Below, piece after piece: positions 7,171 to 16,845 of a DNA stretch of 64,000 nucleotides. Source of the stretch: Photorhabdus caribbeanensis (lineage in GTDB: Bacteria; Pseudomonadota; Gammaproteobacteria; Enterobacterales; Enterobacteriaceae); the NCBI RefSeq assembly GCF_018448885.1, contig NZ_RCWB01000011.1, positions 1 to 64,000 on the forward strand. Direction: 5' to 3'. The translations under genes and the position numbers were made by a program. Under the pieces are notes generated by a model. The model saw only the letters and a program-made list of their open reading frames with translations, searched no databases and was not told the origin of the DNA. Position 1 is the first letter of the stretch. Each line of letters opens with the position of its first letter.

Positions 7171-7208
7171 ATAAGGCCGGGAGATCCTAAGTGATCTTCC
7201 GGCCTTAT
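7171..7208 (+). terminator. Shared-type terminator hairpin after the last module
   Basis: The stem ataaggccgggagatc / gatcttccggccttat has a short loop. It is a variant of the hairpins at 3725 and 4566. Confidence 0.8.
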
Positions 7209-7215
7209 GTATGAT

Positions 7216-7245
7216 CTACCGTGGCGCATACCCACGGTAAGCCAG
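7216..7245 (-). pseudogene. 3' remnant of the small minus-strand gene
   Basis: The minus strand reads LAYRGYAPR then stop, a third copy of the end of the gene at 5870-6067. Nothing upstream of it remains recognisable. Confidence 0.55.
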
Positions 7246-7416
7246 AACGGGTTGAAGCTTACCGATAACATCTTTGAGCGTAAGAGATGGGTAGATTGTA
7301 GTAACACATCAATCCCTTCTTATCGGTTTGAGTTTACGCTTTACTTCTTCTACCCATCACCACCTACTTTGCTAAAACTACAGTGCTTCCTGTTTCCAAC
7401 AATTAAGAAAACAAAA

Positions 7417-8697
<1,281 letters not shown>

Positions 8698-8733
8698 TTA
8701 TATAATTTGCTGTTCGCGGCGAGGCAAACAATA

Positions 8734-8988
8734 TTAAAAACCGTTGAGCTTGCGATCCCGTTTCCAGTCATCCGGTGTGTAGGCTTTAATTGACAAGGCA
8801 TGAATACGATTATCAGCAATGTATTCCATTAAAGGCGCATAAACGGCTTGCTGCTGTTTTACCCGACTCATACCGGCAAACATTTCACCAACCACAATAA
8901 CCTGGAAATGGCTGCCATCTCCGTTAACGATGACTTCATCCAGTGCTAATTTATCCATCAGCACTTGCTTAATCTCATTAGTATCCAT
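8734..8988 (-). CDS. ibaG: BolA-family protein IbaG
   Basis: An 84-residue BolA/YrbA-like protein of the same length as E. coli IbaG. BolA-type proteins pair with monothiol glutaredoxins around a [2Fe-2S] cluster; in E. coli ibaG responds to acid. The fold pattern is clear ([16 protein letters not shown], then [12 protein letters not shown]). The gene precedes murA on the same strand but is separated from mlaB by a terminator. Confidence 0.95.
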   Translation of the reverse strand: MDTNEIKQVLMDKLALDEVIVNGDGSHFQVIVVGEMFAGMSRVKQQQAVYAPLMEYIADNRIHALSIKAYTPDDWKRDRKLNGF

Positions 8989-9065
8989 AATTGCTCAATG
9001 TTCTGTAGTTAGAAATGATAGTCAGCCGTCTATCCTAATAGAATCCTGCTTATTCTTAAACTATG

Positions 9066-9101
9066 AAAACGCCCTTGTAACATTTCTGCTTACAAGGGCG
9101 C
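9066..9101 (-). terminator. Terminator of the mlaFEDCB operon
   Basis: A perfect 11-bp stem (cgcccttgtaa / ttacaagggcg) with a 9-nt loop is followed on the minus strand by TTTTC. It lies between mlaB and ibaG and would separate mla transcription from ibaG-murA. Confidence 0.8.
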
Positions 9102-9132
9102 TGATTGTACAGATAATTAATGAGATTATCGG

Positions 9133-9426
9133 TTAGCTATCCATGATCATGTCTTGCAGATCATAGAGCGTAATCAAGGTGTTAAGCCGTTCATCAATGC
9201 CAACAAAGCGCAATTTATCCCCTCTCTTTTGCATATGATGTTTGAAACGGACTAAAAGAGCTAACCCGGTAGAATCCACATATTCAAGTTGCGACACATT
9301 GATGCTGTTGATATCAGCCAATAATTTCTCTTTTTGCTGCCAGAGAGGAAGCAAACTATCACGATCCAAAGTGCCCTTGAGAATCAATGTTTGCCCTGTT
9401 TTTTCCCAGATCAGACTCTCACCCAT
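9133..9426 (-). CDS. mlaB: Phospholipid ABC transporter STAS-domain subunit MlaB
   Basis: A cytoplasmic STAS-domain protein that binds the MlaF ATPase and stabilises the MlaFEDB complex. The start at 9426 (MGESLIWEK) gives 97 residues, exactly the E. coli length; an upstream in-frame start at 9474 lies inside mlaC and is rejected. The STAS core SQLEYVDSTGLALLVRFKHH is present. It starts one base after the mlaC stop codon. Confidence 0.95.
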   Translation of the reverse strand: MGESLIWEKTGQTLILKGTLDRDSLLPLWQQKEKLLADINSINVSQLEYVDSTGLALLVRFKHHMQKRGDKLRFVGIDERLNTLITLYDLQDMIMDS

Positions 9427-9427
9427 C

Positions 9428-10057
9428 TTATTTTTTCTCTTCCAGTGTGATTGGCTGACGGGCGCTGATTTCAAGCTGCTTAGTTAAGCCCTCAATACCT
9501 TGCTGACGCAAGATAGAAGCCCATTCACTCTGTTTAGTCGTAATCATACTGACGCCTTCAGCAATCATATCGAATGCCTGCCATTGGCCAGTTTTGCTGT
9601 TTTTGCGCCATTGGAAATCAAGACGGACAGGAGGACGGCCATTCGGATCGATAATAGTGACACGAATAGCAACAACATCGCTGTCCCCCAACGGCTTTTC
9701 AGAGTCTATCTGGTAAGTTTGATTGTGATACATTGCCAAAGCCTGCCCATAAGCCTGCTCAAGATAGGATTCAAATGCCGCAAAATAAGCCTTGCTCTGC
9801 TCTGGAGTCGTATCTTTATAGTAGCGCCCCAGAACCAATGCGCCAGCGTATTTGACATGAACATAGGGCAATAGTTCTTCCTTCACCACTTGACGCAGAT
9901 AATCTGGATTTTGACGAATTTGCGACTGACTATTTTTTAAACGAGTAAAAGTCTTTTCCGCCGCGTCCTGCATCAACTTATAAGGGTTCGTTTGATCAAC
10001 CGCGCTCGCCAGTGGCGCAACAACCAATAGCGCCACCATTAATAATCTCTTCAACAT
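9428..10057 (-). CDS. mlaC: Periplasmic phospholipid-binding protein MlaC
   Basis: MlaC shuttles phospholipids through the periplasm between the outer-membrane MlaA-porin complex and MlaFEDB. The 209-residue protein begins with a typical signal peptide ([19 protein letters not shown]) and has the Tol_Tol_Ttg2 domain ([30 protein letters not shown]). It lies 33 bp downstream of mlaD. Confidence 0.97.
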   Translation of the reverse strand: MLKRLLMVALLVVAPLASAVDQTNPYKLMQDAAEKTFTRLKNSQSQIRQNPDYLRQVVKEELLPYVHVKYAGALVLGRYYKDTTPEQSKAYFAAFESYLEQAYGQALAMYHNQTYQIDSEKPLGDSDVVAIRVTIIDPNGRPPVRLDFQWRKNSKTGQWQAFDMIAEGVSMITTKQSEWASILRQQGIEGLTKQLEISARQPITLEEKK

Positions 10058-10090
10058 AATTGGTTCCTCTTAATGATATTCAGTTGCTGG

Positions 10091-10597
10091 CTAGGGTGTC
10101 GGCGTGTGCTCTGCCCCACTTTGAGCATTATCGCCACTCTTATACAAGAACTGGCCGATAAGATCCTCAAGTACCATTGCTGATTTGGTATCCTGTACGC
10201 GGTCCCCCTCTTTCAGAATACGGGTGTCCATATCGGGATCTTCAAACCCTATATTCAGGGCAATATATTGTTCACCTAATAGGCCAGAAGTACGGATGGA
10301 AAGAGAACTGGTATCAGGGATATGGTCATACTGCTTCATAATATCCAGTGCCACTTGCGGCGTATAAGTTTTTTCATCAAGAGAGATACTTGCAACTCGG
10401 CCAATCACCACTCCCCCAATTTTTACCGGTGAGCGCACTTTCAGACCACCGATATTGTCAAAAGTTGCGTACAAACGGTAAGTTGGCTGGTTGCCTACCG
10501 ATTTAATGTCTGCCACTTTTAGGCATAAAAAGATGATTGCAGCCAGTGCAATCAAGACAAAAAATCCAACCCAAATTTCACTTTTCTTGCTTTGCAT
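10091..10597 (-). CDS. mlaD: Phospholipid transporter MCE-domain subunit MlaD
   Basis: An inner-membrane-anchored MCE protein that forms the hexameric ring on the periplasmic side of the Mla transporter. It has one N-terminal membrane segment (residues ~8-26, VGFFVLIALAAIIFLCLKV) followed by the MCE domain (LYATFDNIGGLKVRSPVKIGG). At 168 residues it is shorter than E. coli MlaD (183), with the difference in the variable C-terminus. Confidence 0.96.
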   Translation of the reverse strand: MQSKKSEIWVGFFVLIALAAIIFLCLKVADIKSVGNQPTYRLYATFDNIGGLKVRSPVKIGGVVIGRVASISLDEKTYTPQVALDIMKQYDHIPDTSSLSIRTSGLLGEQYIALNIGFEDPDMDTRILKEGDRVQDTKSAMVLEDLIGQFLYKSGDNAQSGAEHTPTP

Positions 10598-10601
10598 TGA
10601 C

Positions 10602-11390
10602 TTAGTTCCCGAACATGAGTGCTGTCAGCACAAAATCCAAACCTAAAACCGCTAACGACGCATGAACCACCGTTCTGGTCGTTGCTCGGCTGATCCCTTC
10701 TGAAGTAGGGATTGCATCATAACCATTGAATAGAGCTATCCAGGTTACAGTAATGGCGAAAACGACGCTTTTAATAAAACAATTCAGCAAATCTTTCTGC
10801 CATTCGATAGCAGACTGCATTGAAGACCAGAAGAAGCCACTGTCAATCCCCTTCCAATCAACACCAACCATCGCACCTCCCCAAATACCTACTGCCACAA
10901 AAATCAGGGATAATAGCGGCATACTGATAAACCCTGCCCAGAAACGGGGAGCTATCACTCGCCGTAATGGATCTACCGCCATCATCTCCAGGCTGGAAAT
11001 TTGTTCCGTGGCTTTCATCAAACCGATTTCTGCGGTCAAGGCTGATCCAGCACGACCAGCAAACAACAGTGCCGTGACCACCGGCCCCAATTCACGCAAC
11101 AGAGATATCGCCACCATCATACCAAGACTGGCTTCTGCGCTATATGTTGTCAGTACCAGATACCCCTGTAGGCCAAGTACCATGCCAATAAACAGCCCTG
11201 AAACGATAATAATCAACAATGACCGAACCCCCACGCTGTAAAGTTGCTGTCGGAGCAACGGCCATTGTTTGGCGGGTTCTGGCCTGCCAATTATTGCGCG
11301 GAAAAGCATAAAACCTGCACGACCAAAAGAGGCAAATACCTCAATGGCTCGTCGGCCAAGTGCCGCCAGCGCCTGTGTTAACATTAACAT
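10602..11390 (-). CDS. mlaE: Phospholipid ABC transporter permease MlaE
   Basis: The inner-membrane permease of the Mla complex. Several hydrophobic segments and the family stretches [14 protein letters not shown] and [18 protein letters not shown] are present, and the C-terminus [14 protein letters not shown] matches E. coli. Two starts are possible (11390 or 11384); 11390 gives 262 residues against 260 in E. coli. It is 4 bp from both mlaF and mlaD, a tight operon. Confidence 0.97.
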   Translation of the reverse strand: MLMLTQALAALGRRAIEVFASFGRAGFMLFRAIIGRPEPAKQWPLLRQQLYSVGVRSLLIIIVSGLFIGMVLGLQGYLVLTTYSAEASLGMMVAISLLRELGPVVTALLFAGRAGSALTAEIGLMKATEQISSLEMMAVDPLRRVIAPRFWAGFISMPLLSLIFVAVGIWGGAMVGVDWKGIDSGFFWSSMQSAIEWQKDLLNCFIKSVVFAITVTWIALFNGYDAIPTSEGISRATTRTVVHASLAVLGLDFVLTALMFGN

Positions 11391-11394
11391 CCCA

Positions 11395-12198
11395 TTATCC
11401 TAATAACTCAGTTTTATAATCCCCGGCCGGGAAACGGAAAGGTACCGGCCCGTCAGCAATACCATCAAGAAATTGCCGTACTCGTCTATCAGAATTAGAC
11501 TGCAACTGCTGCGCAGTACCCTCAGCAATAACCCGCTGTTCAGCGATAATATAAGCGTAATCTGCAATGCTCAAAACTTCCGGTACATCGTGGGAAACCA
11601 CCACACAAGTCACACCAAGCGCCTTATTCAGTTCATCAATCAACTTCACCAAAACCCCCATCGTAATCGGGTCCTGGCCGACAAAAGGCTCATCAAACAT
11701 AATCAGATCAGGATCAAGTGCAATAGCACGAGCCAGAGCCGCTCGCCTTGCCATACCTCCAGAAAGTTCAGAAGGCATCAAATTAGCAGCTCCGCGTAAC
11801 CCGACAGCCTCTAATTTCATCATTACAGTAGTCTGTATAATTTCCTCTGGCAGGTTCGTATGTTCACGCAGCGGAAAAGCGACGTTCTCAAAGACACTGA
11901 GATCAGTGAATAATGCCCCTGATTGAAACAGCATACTCATCTTCTTGCGAGCAGCATACAAGCGAGAACGGGATAAAGCAGGAATATTATCGCCATCAAA
12001 CCAGATTTCTCCGCGTTCAGGACGTAATTGACCGCCAATCAAGCGTAATAGTGTCGTTTTCCCTATCCCAGAAGGCCCCATAATTGCAGTGACTTTCCCT
12101 CTAGGCACAACTAGATTAATATCAGCAAAAATCGAACGTTTACCACGGGTAAAAGACATACCACGGATCTCGATGAGATTTGCTGTCTGTTGGTTCAT
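11395..12198 (-). CDS. mlaF: Phospholipid ABC transporter ATP-binding protein MlaF
   Basis: The cytoplasmic ATPase that powers MlaFEDB. Walker A (GPSGIGKTT), the signature [10 protein letters not shown] and Walker B (LIMFDEP) are all present, and the 267-residue length fits the family. It is the first gene of the operon and is divergent from yrbG; the 228-bp space between them should hold both promoters. Confidence 0.97.
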   Translation of the reverse strand: MNQQTANLIEIRGMSFTRGKRSIFADINLVVPRGKVTAIMGPSGIGKTTLLRLIGGQLRPERGEIWFDGDNIPALSRSRLYAARKKMSMLFQSGALFTDLSVFENVAFPLREHTNLPEEIIQTTVMMKLEAVGLRGAANLMPSELSGGMARRAALARAIALDPDLIMFDEPFVGQDPITMGVLVKLIDELNKALGVTCVVVSHDVPEVLSIADYAYIIAEQRVIAEGTAQQLQSNSDRRVRQFLDGIADGPVPFRFPAGDYKTELLG

Positions 12199-12426
12199 TA
12201 TTGATAGCCCTTAACGGTTAATAAATTGGCTTTAATATTTGGTTCACATATTAATCACATATACTACAAAAAAACTGGAGAATTTTCGCCATTAATGTGA
12301 TGACAAATTTTACTTTTCTATCCGTCGCCGTCAGAATATACCCCATCTAACTGGGCAGACAATTTTTGTTTAGAAAATCAACCAGCGTTAACATTAATTC
12401 GGAATATACCTTACAAGGGATGCTTC

Positions 12427-13401
12427 ATGCTTCTGACCTTTTTACTCTTAATTACCGGATTGATTTTACTGGTATATGGTTCCGATAGATTAGTATATGG
12501 TGCTGCAATTTTTGCCCGTACTCTGGGGCTGCCGCCATTTATTATTGGTATTACCATTGTTGGCATTGGAACTTCCCTGCCCGAATTAATGGTTTCAGTT
12601 ACTGCAATGCTAGATAGTCAACCTGATATGGCGGTGGGTAATGTTATTGGTTCCAACATTACTAATCTGCTACTGATAACCGGTGCTGCTGCATTTATTC
12701 GCCCAATGGAAGTAAAATCAGATATCCTGCGGCAGGAGCTGCTATTGATGCTACTGCTCACCGCCTTCTGTGGCTATCTGATGAGTGATAACTATCTCAG
12801 CCGGATGGATGGATTGGTATTACTCACTTCCGCCATAGTGTATATTTTATTGATGATAAAAATGGTGGCTCTACCACGCCGTGCTGAAACAGATATTTAC
12901 ACGCAGGAACAAACTTCCGAATTACCGGCAGAAGGCAATAAACACATTGCCCTACTTTGGATTCTATTAGGGTTACTTATTTTACCTATGGCAACTCGCA
13001 TGGTTATTGATAATGCAACTGTTATTGCCCGCATTTATGGCATTAGTGAATTAGTTATCGGGCTTACTGTACTTGCGGTCGGCACCAGCCTGCCAGAATT
13101 AGCAACCTCTATTGCCGCCGCGTTCAAAGGCGAAGATGACATTGCATTCGGCAATATTATAGGTTCGAATATATTCAATATATCAATTGTTTTGGGCCTT
13201 CCCGCATTACTCTCACCAGCAGCCATTTCGCCTGAATCTTTCCACCGTGACTTTTGGGTCATGATGGTAGCCAGCACAATATTTACTGCATTTTGTCTGG
13301 GTCGTAAACACCGATTAAACCGATTTAAAGGTGTCCTGTTATTAAGCTGCTTTATCGCTTATTTTATCGTACTGTTTATTTCCAATTACAGCATTGAATA
13401 A
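12427..13401 (+). CDS. yrbG: Calcium/sodium antiporter YrbG
   Basis: A member of the cation/Ca2+ exchanger superfamily in the inner membrane. Two homologous halves each carry the conserved alpha-repeat: GIGTSLPELMVSVTA with VGNVIGSNITN, then AVGTSLPELATSIAA with GNIIGSNIFN. Length 324 residues, about 10 membrane segments. It is the first gene of the cluster running to lptB, as in E. coli; the substrate has not been firmly settled in the family. Confidence 0.95.
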   Translation: MLLTFLLLITGLILLVYGSDRLVYGAAIFARTLGLPPFIIGITIVGIGTSLPELMVSVTAMLDSQPDMAVGNVIGSNITNLLLITGAAAFIRPMEVKSDILRQELLLMLLLTAFCGYLMSDNYLSRMDGLVLLTSAIVYILLMIKMVALPRRAETDIYTQEQTSELPAEGNKHIALLWILLGLLILPMATRMVIDNATVIARIYGISELVIGLTVLAVGTSLPELATSIAAAFKGEDDIAFGNIIGSNIFNISIVLGLPALLSPAAISPESFHRDFWVMMVASTIFTAFCLGRKHRLNRFKGVLLLSCFIAYFIVLFISNYSIE

Positions 13402-13424
13402 ACACGAATGAGTAGGAAAAAGAA

Positions 13425-14393
13425 ATGCCTAAGATTGATTTTCAGCAAGCGGGTAAAAAAGTATTAGACATAGAACGTAATGGATTGGCAGAACTTGAAC
13501 AATATATTAATGAAGATTTTGCCCGTACTTGTGAACTGATGTTCAACTGCGAAGGTAAAGTGATTGTCATGGGGATGGGCAAATCCGGCCATATTGGGTG
13601 CAAAATTGCTGCAACTTTCGCCAGCACCGGTACGCCATCCTTTTTCGTACATCCGGGAGAAGCCAGCCACGGCGACCTCGGCATGATTACACCTAAAGAT
13701 ATTGTTTTAGCTATCTCAAATTCTGGTGAGTCCAGTGAAATTTTGTCACTGATCCCGGCATTAAAGCGCCAAAAAATTCCGCTTATCTGCATGACTAACA
13801 ATTACCACAGTAGTATGGGGAAAGCCGCAAATATCCACCTGTGTATCAAAGTTCCACAGGAAGCCTGTCCGCTAGGTTTAGCTCCTACAACCAGTACCAC
13901 TGCAACTCTGGTTATGGGCGATGCTTTAGCGGTTGCATTGCTCCAGGCGCGTGGCTTTACCGCTGAAGATTTCGCCCTATCACACCCAGGCGGCACCCTT
14001 GGACGCAAACTTTTGCTACTGGTAAGTGATTTGATGAATACCGGCAATGATATTCCAAAGGTTAATCGTGATGCATCCTTACGCGAAGCATTACTCGAAA
14101 TCACCCGGCAAAAACTGGGGATGACCGTCATTTGCGATGAAAATATGTATATTGATGGTATTTTTACTGACGGTGACTTACGGCGAGTGTTTGATATGGG
14201 AGTTGATTTGTACACTGTTAAAATTTCAGATGTTATGACAACAGGCGGTATCCGTATCAAACCGAATGCCCTTGCTGTTGATGCATTGAACTTAATGCAG
14301 TCACACCATATTACCTCCTTACTGGTCGCAGAGGAAAACAAATTACTTGGTGTATTACATATGCATGACCTGCTACAAGCTGGTGTGGTTTAA
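13425..14393 (+). CDS. kdsD: Arabinose-5-phosphate isomerase KdsD
   Basis: Converts ribulose 5-phosphate to arabinose 5-phosphate, the first step of Kdo synthesis for LPS. An N-terminal SIS domain (MGMGKSGHIGCKIAATFAS, ISNSGESSEI) is followed by two C-terminal CBS domains (VNRDASLREAL; HMHDLLQAG). It has 322 residues, a few fewer than E. coli KdsD (328), and lies 23 bp after yrbG. Confidence 0.97.
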   Translation: MPKIDFQQAGKKVLDIERNGLAELEQYINEDFARTCELMFNCEGKVIVMGMGKSGHIGCKIAATFASTGTPSFFVHPGEASHGDLGMITPKDIVLAISNSGESSEILSLIPALKRQKIPLICMTNNYHSSMGKAANIHLCIKVPQEACPLGLAPTTSTTATLVMGDALAVALLQARGFTAEDFALSHPGGTLGRKLLLLVSDLMNTGNDIPKVNRDASLREALLEITRQKLGMTVICDENMYIDGIFTDGDLRRVFDMGVDLYTVKISDVMTTGGIRIKPNALAVDALNLMQSHHITSLLVAEENKLLGVLHMHDLLQAGVV

Positions 14394-14410
14394 CCGGAGA
14401 AAACACCTTA

Positions 14411-14974
14411 ATGAGCCAATTAGTTTATCTGGACACCTGTTATGGTCCAGTTAGTAAAGATGTTATTGAAAAAGCCCGCAAAATCCGCTTGTTGATTTGC
14501 GACGTTGACGGTGTTCTATCCGATGGCCTGATATATATGGGCAATAACGGTGAAGAGCTAAAAACATTTAATGTTCGAGATGGTTATGGAATTCGCTGCT
14601 TAATTACTTCGGGAATCGAAGTCGCTATTATTACCGGCCGTAAAGCGAAATTGCTGGAAGATCGAGCAAACACGCTGGGGATTACACATCTTTACCAAGG
14701 ACAAAGTGATAAGGTTTTGGCGTACAAAGAATTGTTAGATACACTGGGATTAAAACCAGAACAGGTTGCTTACATCGGTGATGATCTGATTGATTGGCCG
14801 GTCATGGAACAAGTGGGGTTATCTGTCGCTGTGGCAGATGCACATCCATTGCTCTTACCAAAAGCGCATTATGTCACCCAAATTGCCGGGGGACGCGGTG
14901 CGGTAAGGGAACTTTGTGATTTGGTGCTTTTTGCTCAGAATAAGCTAGAAGAAGCCAAAGGATTATCAATATAG
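14411..14974 (+). CDS. kdsC: Kdo-8-phosphate phosphatase KdsC
   Basis: A HAD-superfamily phosphatase that releases Kdo from Kdo 8-phosphate. The catalytic HAD motif CDVDGVLSDG, the TGRK lysine region and the metal-binding YIGDDLIDW motif are present; 187 residues matches the family. It starts 17 bp after kdsD in the Kdo/LPS-export gene series. Confidence 0.97.
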   Translation: MSQLVYLDTCYGPVSKDVIEKARKIRLLICDVDGVLSDGLIYMGNNGEELKTFNVRDGYGIRCLITSGIEVAIITGRKAKLLEDRANTLGITHLYQGQSDKVLAYKELLDTLGLKPEQVAYIGDDLIDWPVMEQVGLSVAVADAHPLLLPKAHYVTQIAGGRGAVRELCDLVLFAQNKLEEAKGLSI

Positions 14975-14994
14975 TAGGTTGAAGTGAAACGAGA

Positions 14995-15573
14995 ATGGAT
15001 AGAATCAAATCCTGGTTGGTGATAACTCTGGTATTAATCATCCTGGCGTTAATTGGCTGGAACTTGTCTGATTCAGATGAGACGAAATCGTCTTCTGCTA
15101 CAGATAATAGTCAGCCAACCTACCAAAGTCAGGATGCCATAACTTTTGTTTATGACCCTACGGGGAAACTGACGTATAAACTGGTCGCTGATGACGTCCA
15201 AAATTATGCAGAGTCAAAGCTTACTTGGTTTACCAAACCAGTGCTAATCACTTATGACTCAAATGCCATTGCGACATGGACAGTTCGTGCTAACAAAGCC
15301 AAACTGACTAATGACAGAATGCTCTATCTTTACGGAGACGTACAGGTTGACAGTCTGACTAATACGTCACAATTACAACGTATTACCACAGAGAACGCTA
15401 TCATCAACCTGGTAACTCAGGATGTTTCATCTGACGATCAGGTCACACTGATTGGTGTCGGGCTAAAATCCGTCGGTATGAAAATGCGTGGCAATCTGCG
15501 GAACAAAACCGCTGAACTGATTGAAAAGGTTAACACCTACTATGAAATCCAACATGAAAAACAGAATCCGTAA
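14995..15573 (+). CDS. lptC: LPS export protein LptC
   Basis: A bitopic inner-membrane protein that passes LPS from LptBFG to LptA. It has one N-terminal membrane segment (LVITLVLIILALIGWNL) followed by the periplasmic jellyroll domain (KAKLTNDRMLYLYGDVQV, ITTENAIINLVTQDV). The 192-residue length is one more than in E. coli. Its last 32 bp overlap the start of lptA, consistent with translational coupling. Confidence 0.97.
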   Translation: MDRIKSWLVITLVLIILALIGWNLSDSDETKSSSATDNSQPTYQSQDAITFVYDPTGKLTYKLVADDVQNYAESKLTWFTKPVLITYDSNAIATWTVRANKAKLTNDRMLYLYGDVQVDSLTNTSQLQRITTENAIINLVTQDVSSDDQVTLIGVGLKSVGMKMRGNLRNKTAELIEKVNTYYEIQHEKQNP

Positions 15574-16087
15574 TGCCTTTATTGCCAGCGCCATCTTTGC
15601 AGTCAGCCTTCCTGCTCTGGCACTGAAAGATGATACCCAAAAACCCATTTCTATCGATTCGGTTAAACAAGCCCTTGACATGACAGGGAACACTGCCACA
15701 TTTACAGAAGATGTGATCGTTAAACAGGGTTCTATCGATATCCGCGCTGATAAAGTTGTTGTGACTCGTCCAGATGGCGATTCTAAGAAAATGATTATTG
15801 AGGCATTTGGTAATCCGGTCACTTTCTATCAGCTACAAGACAATGGCAAGCCAATCAAGGGCCGCGGTTCCAAAATGCGTTACGAAATGGATAAAGAGCT
15901 GGTTACACTGACTGGCAATGCCTATTTGGAACAGTTAGACAGCAATATAAAAGGCGATCGTATCACCTATCTGGTCCCAACTCAGCAGATGGAAGCGTTT
16001 AGTGACAAAGGTAAACGAGTGACCACCGTCCTACTCCCTTCTCAATTACAAGAAGAAGGCCCTGGGGCTAACAACAAGAGTAAATAA
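15542..16087 (+). CDS. lptA: LPS periplasmic bridge protein LptA
   Basis: LptA oligomers form the periplasmic bridge carrying LPS from LptC to LptD. Alternative in-frame starts are 15521, 15542 and 15554; 15542 (MKSNMKNRIRN) or 15554 both leave a good signal peptide ending LPALA, and 15542 is chosen for length (181 aa; E. coli 185). The OstA domain (ITYLVPTQQMEAFSDKGKR, VVVTRPDGDS) is clear. Confidence 0.93.
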   Translation: MKSNMKNRIRNAFIASAIFAVSLPALALKDDTQKPISIDSVKQALDMTGNTATFTEDVIVKQGSIDIRADKVVVTRPDGDSKKMIIEAFGNPVTFYQLQDNGKPIKGRGSKMRYEMDKELVTLTGNAYLEQLDSNIKGDRITYLVPTQQMEAFSDKGKRVTTVLLPSQLQEEGPGANNKSK

Positions 16088-16093
16088 CGATAT

Positions 16094-16819
16094 ATGGCAA
16101 TACTAAACGCAGAAAACCTGGCAAAAGCTTACAAAGGCCGTAAGGTCGTTGAAAATGTCAGCCTAAACGTGAACTCCGGCGAAATTGTTGGCCTGCTTGG
16201 TCCGAACGGCGCAGGGAAAACGACAACTTTCTATATGGTCGTCGGCATCGTTTCACGGGATGCCGGGACAATCACCATTGATAATGAAGATATCAGCCTA
16301 CTGCCACTTCACGAACGGGCACGCCGTGGTATTGGTTATTTGCCTCAGGAAGCTTCTATTTTCCGTCGCCTAAGCGTATTCGACAACCTGATGGCTGTAT
16401 TGGAAATCCGCCAGGATCTGACCCAAGAACAACGAAAAGAACGCGCCGAAGAGCTGATGGAAGAGTTTCATATCAGCCATCTACGCGACAGTCTTGGTCA
16501 ATCGCTTTCCGGAGGTGAACGCCGCCGCGTAGAGATTGCCAGAGCGCTCGCCGCCAATCCTAAATTTATTTTGCTGGATGAGCCTTTTGCCGGCGTAGAT
16601 CCTATCTCGGTCATCGATATCAAGAAGATCATTCAACATTTGAGAGATTATGGACTAGGGGTCCTTATCACAGACCATAATGTCCGTGAAACATTGGATG
16701 TATGCGAACGTGCTTATATTGTCAGCCAAGGGCAGCTGATTGCTCACGGCACACCTAATGATATTCTTAATAATGAACAGGTGAAGCGCGTTTATTTAGG
16801 CGAAGGTTTCCGGCTCTAA
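16094..16819 (+). CDS. lptB: LPS export ABC transporter ATP-binding protein LptB
   Basis: The ATPase of the LptB2FG extractor that pulls LPS from the inner membrane. Walker A ([10 protein letters not shown]), signature (LSGGERRR), Walker B ([11 protein letters not shown]) and the H-switch ITDHNVRE are all present in 241 residues, the E. coli length. It begins 6 bp after lptA. Confidence 0.98.
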   Translation: MAILNAENLAKAYKGRKVVENVSLNVNSGEIVGLLGPNGAGKTTTFYMVVGIVSRDAGTITIDNEDISLLPLHERARRGIGYLPQEASIFRRLSVFDNLMAVLEIRQDLTQEQRKERAEELMEEFHISHLRDSLGQSLSGGERRRVEIARALAANPKFILLDEPFAGVDPISVIDIKKIIQHLRDYGLGVLITDHNVRETLDVCERAYIVSQGQLIAHGTPNDILNNEQVKRVYLGEGFRL

Positions 16820-16845
16820 TTAGCCAGGAGAATTGATTTAACGCT

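Noticed and set aside
15463-15822. Minus-strand frame opposite lptC/lptA
   Set aside because: Antisense shadow of two conserved overlapping genes.
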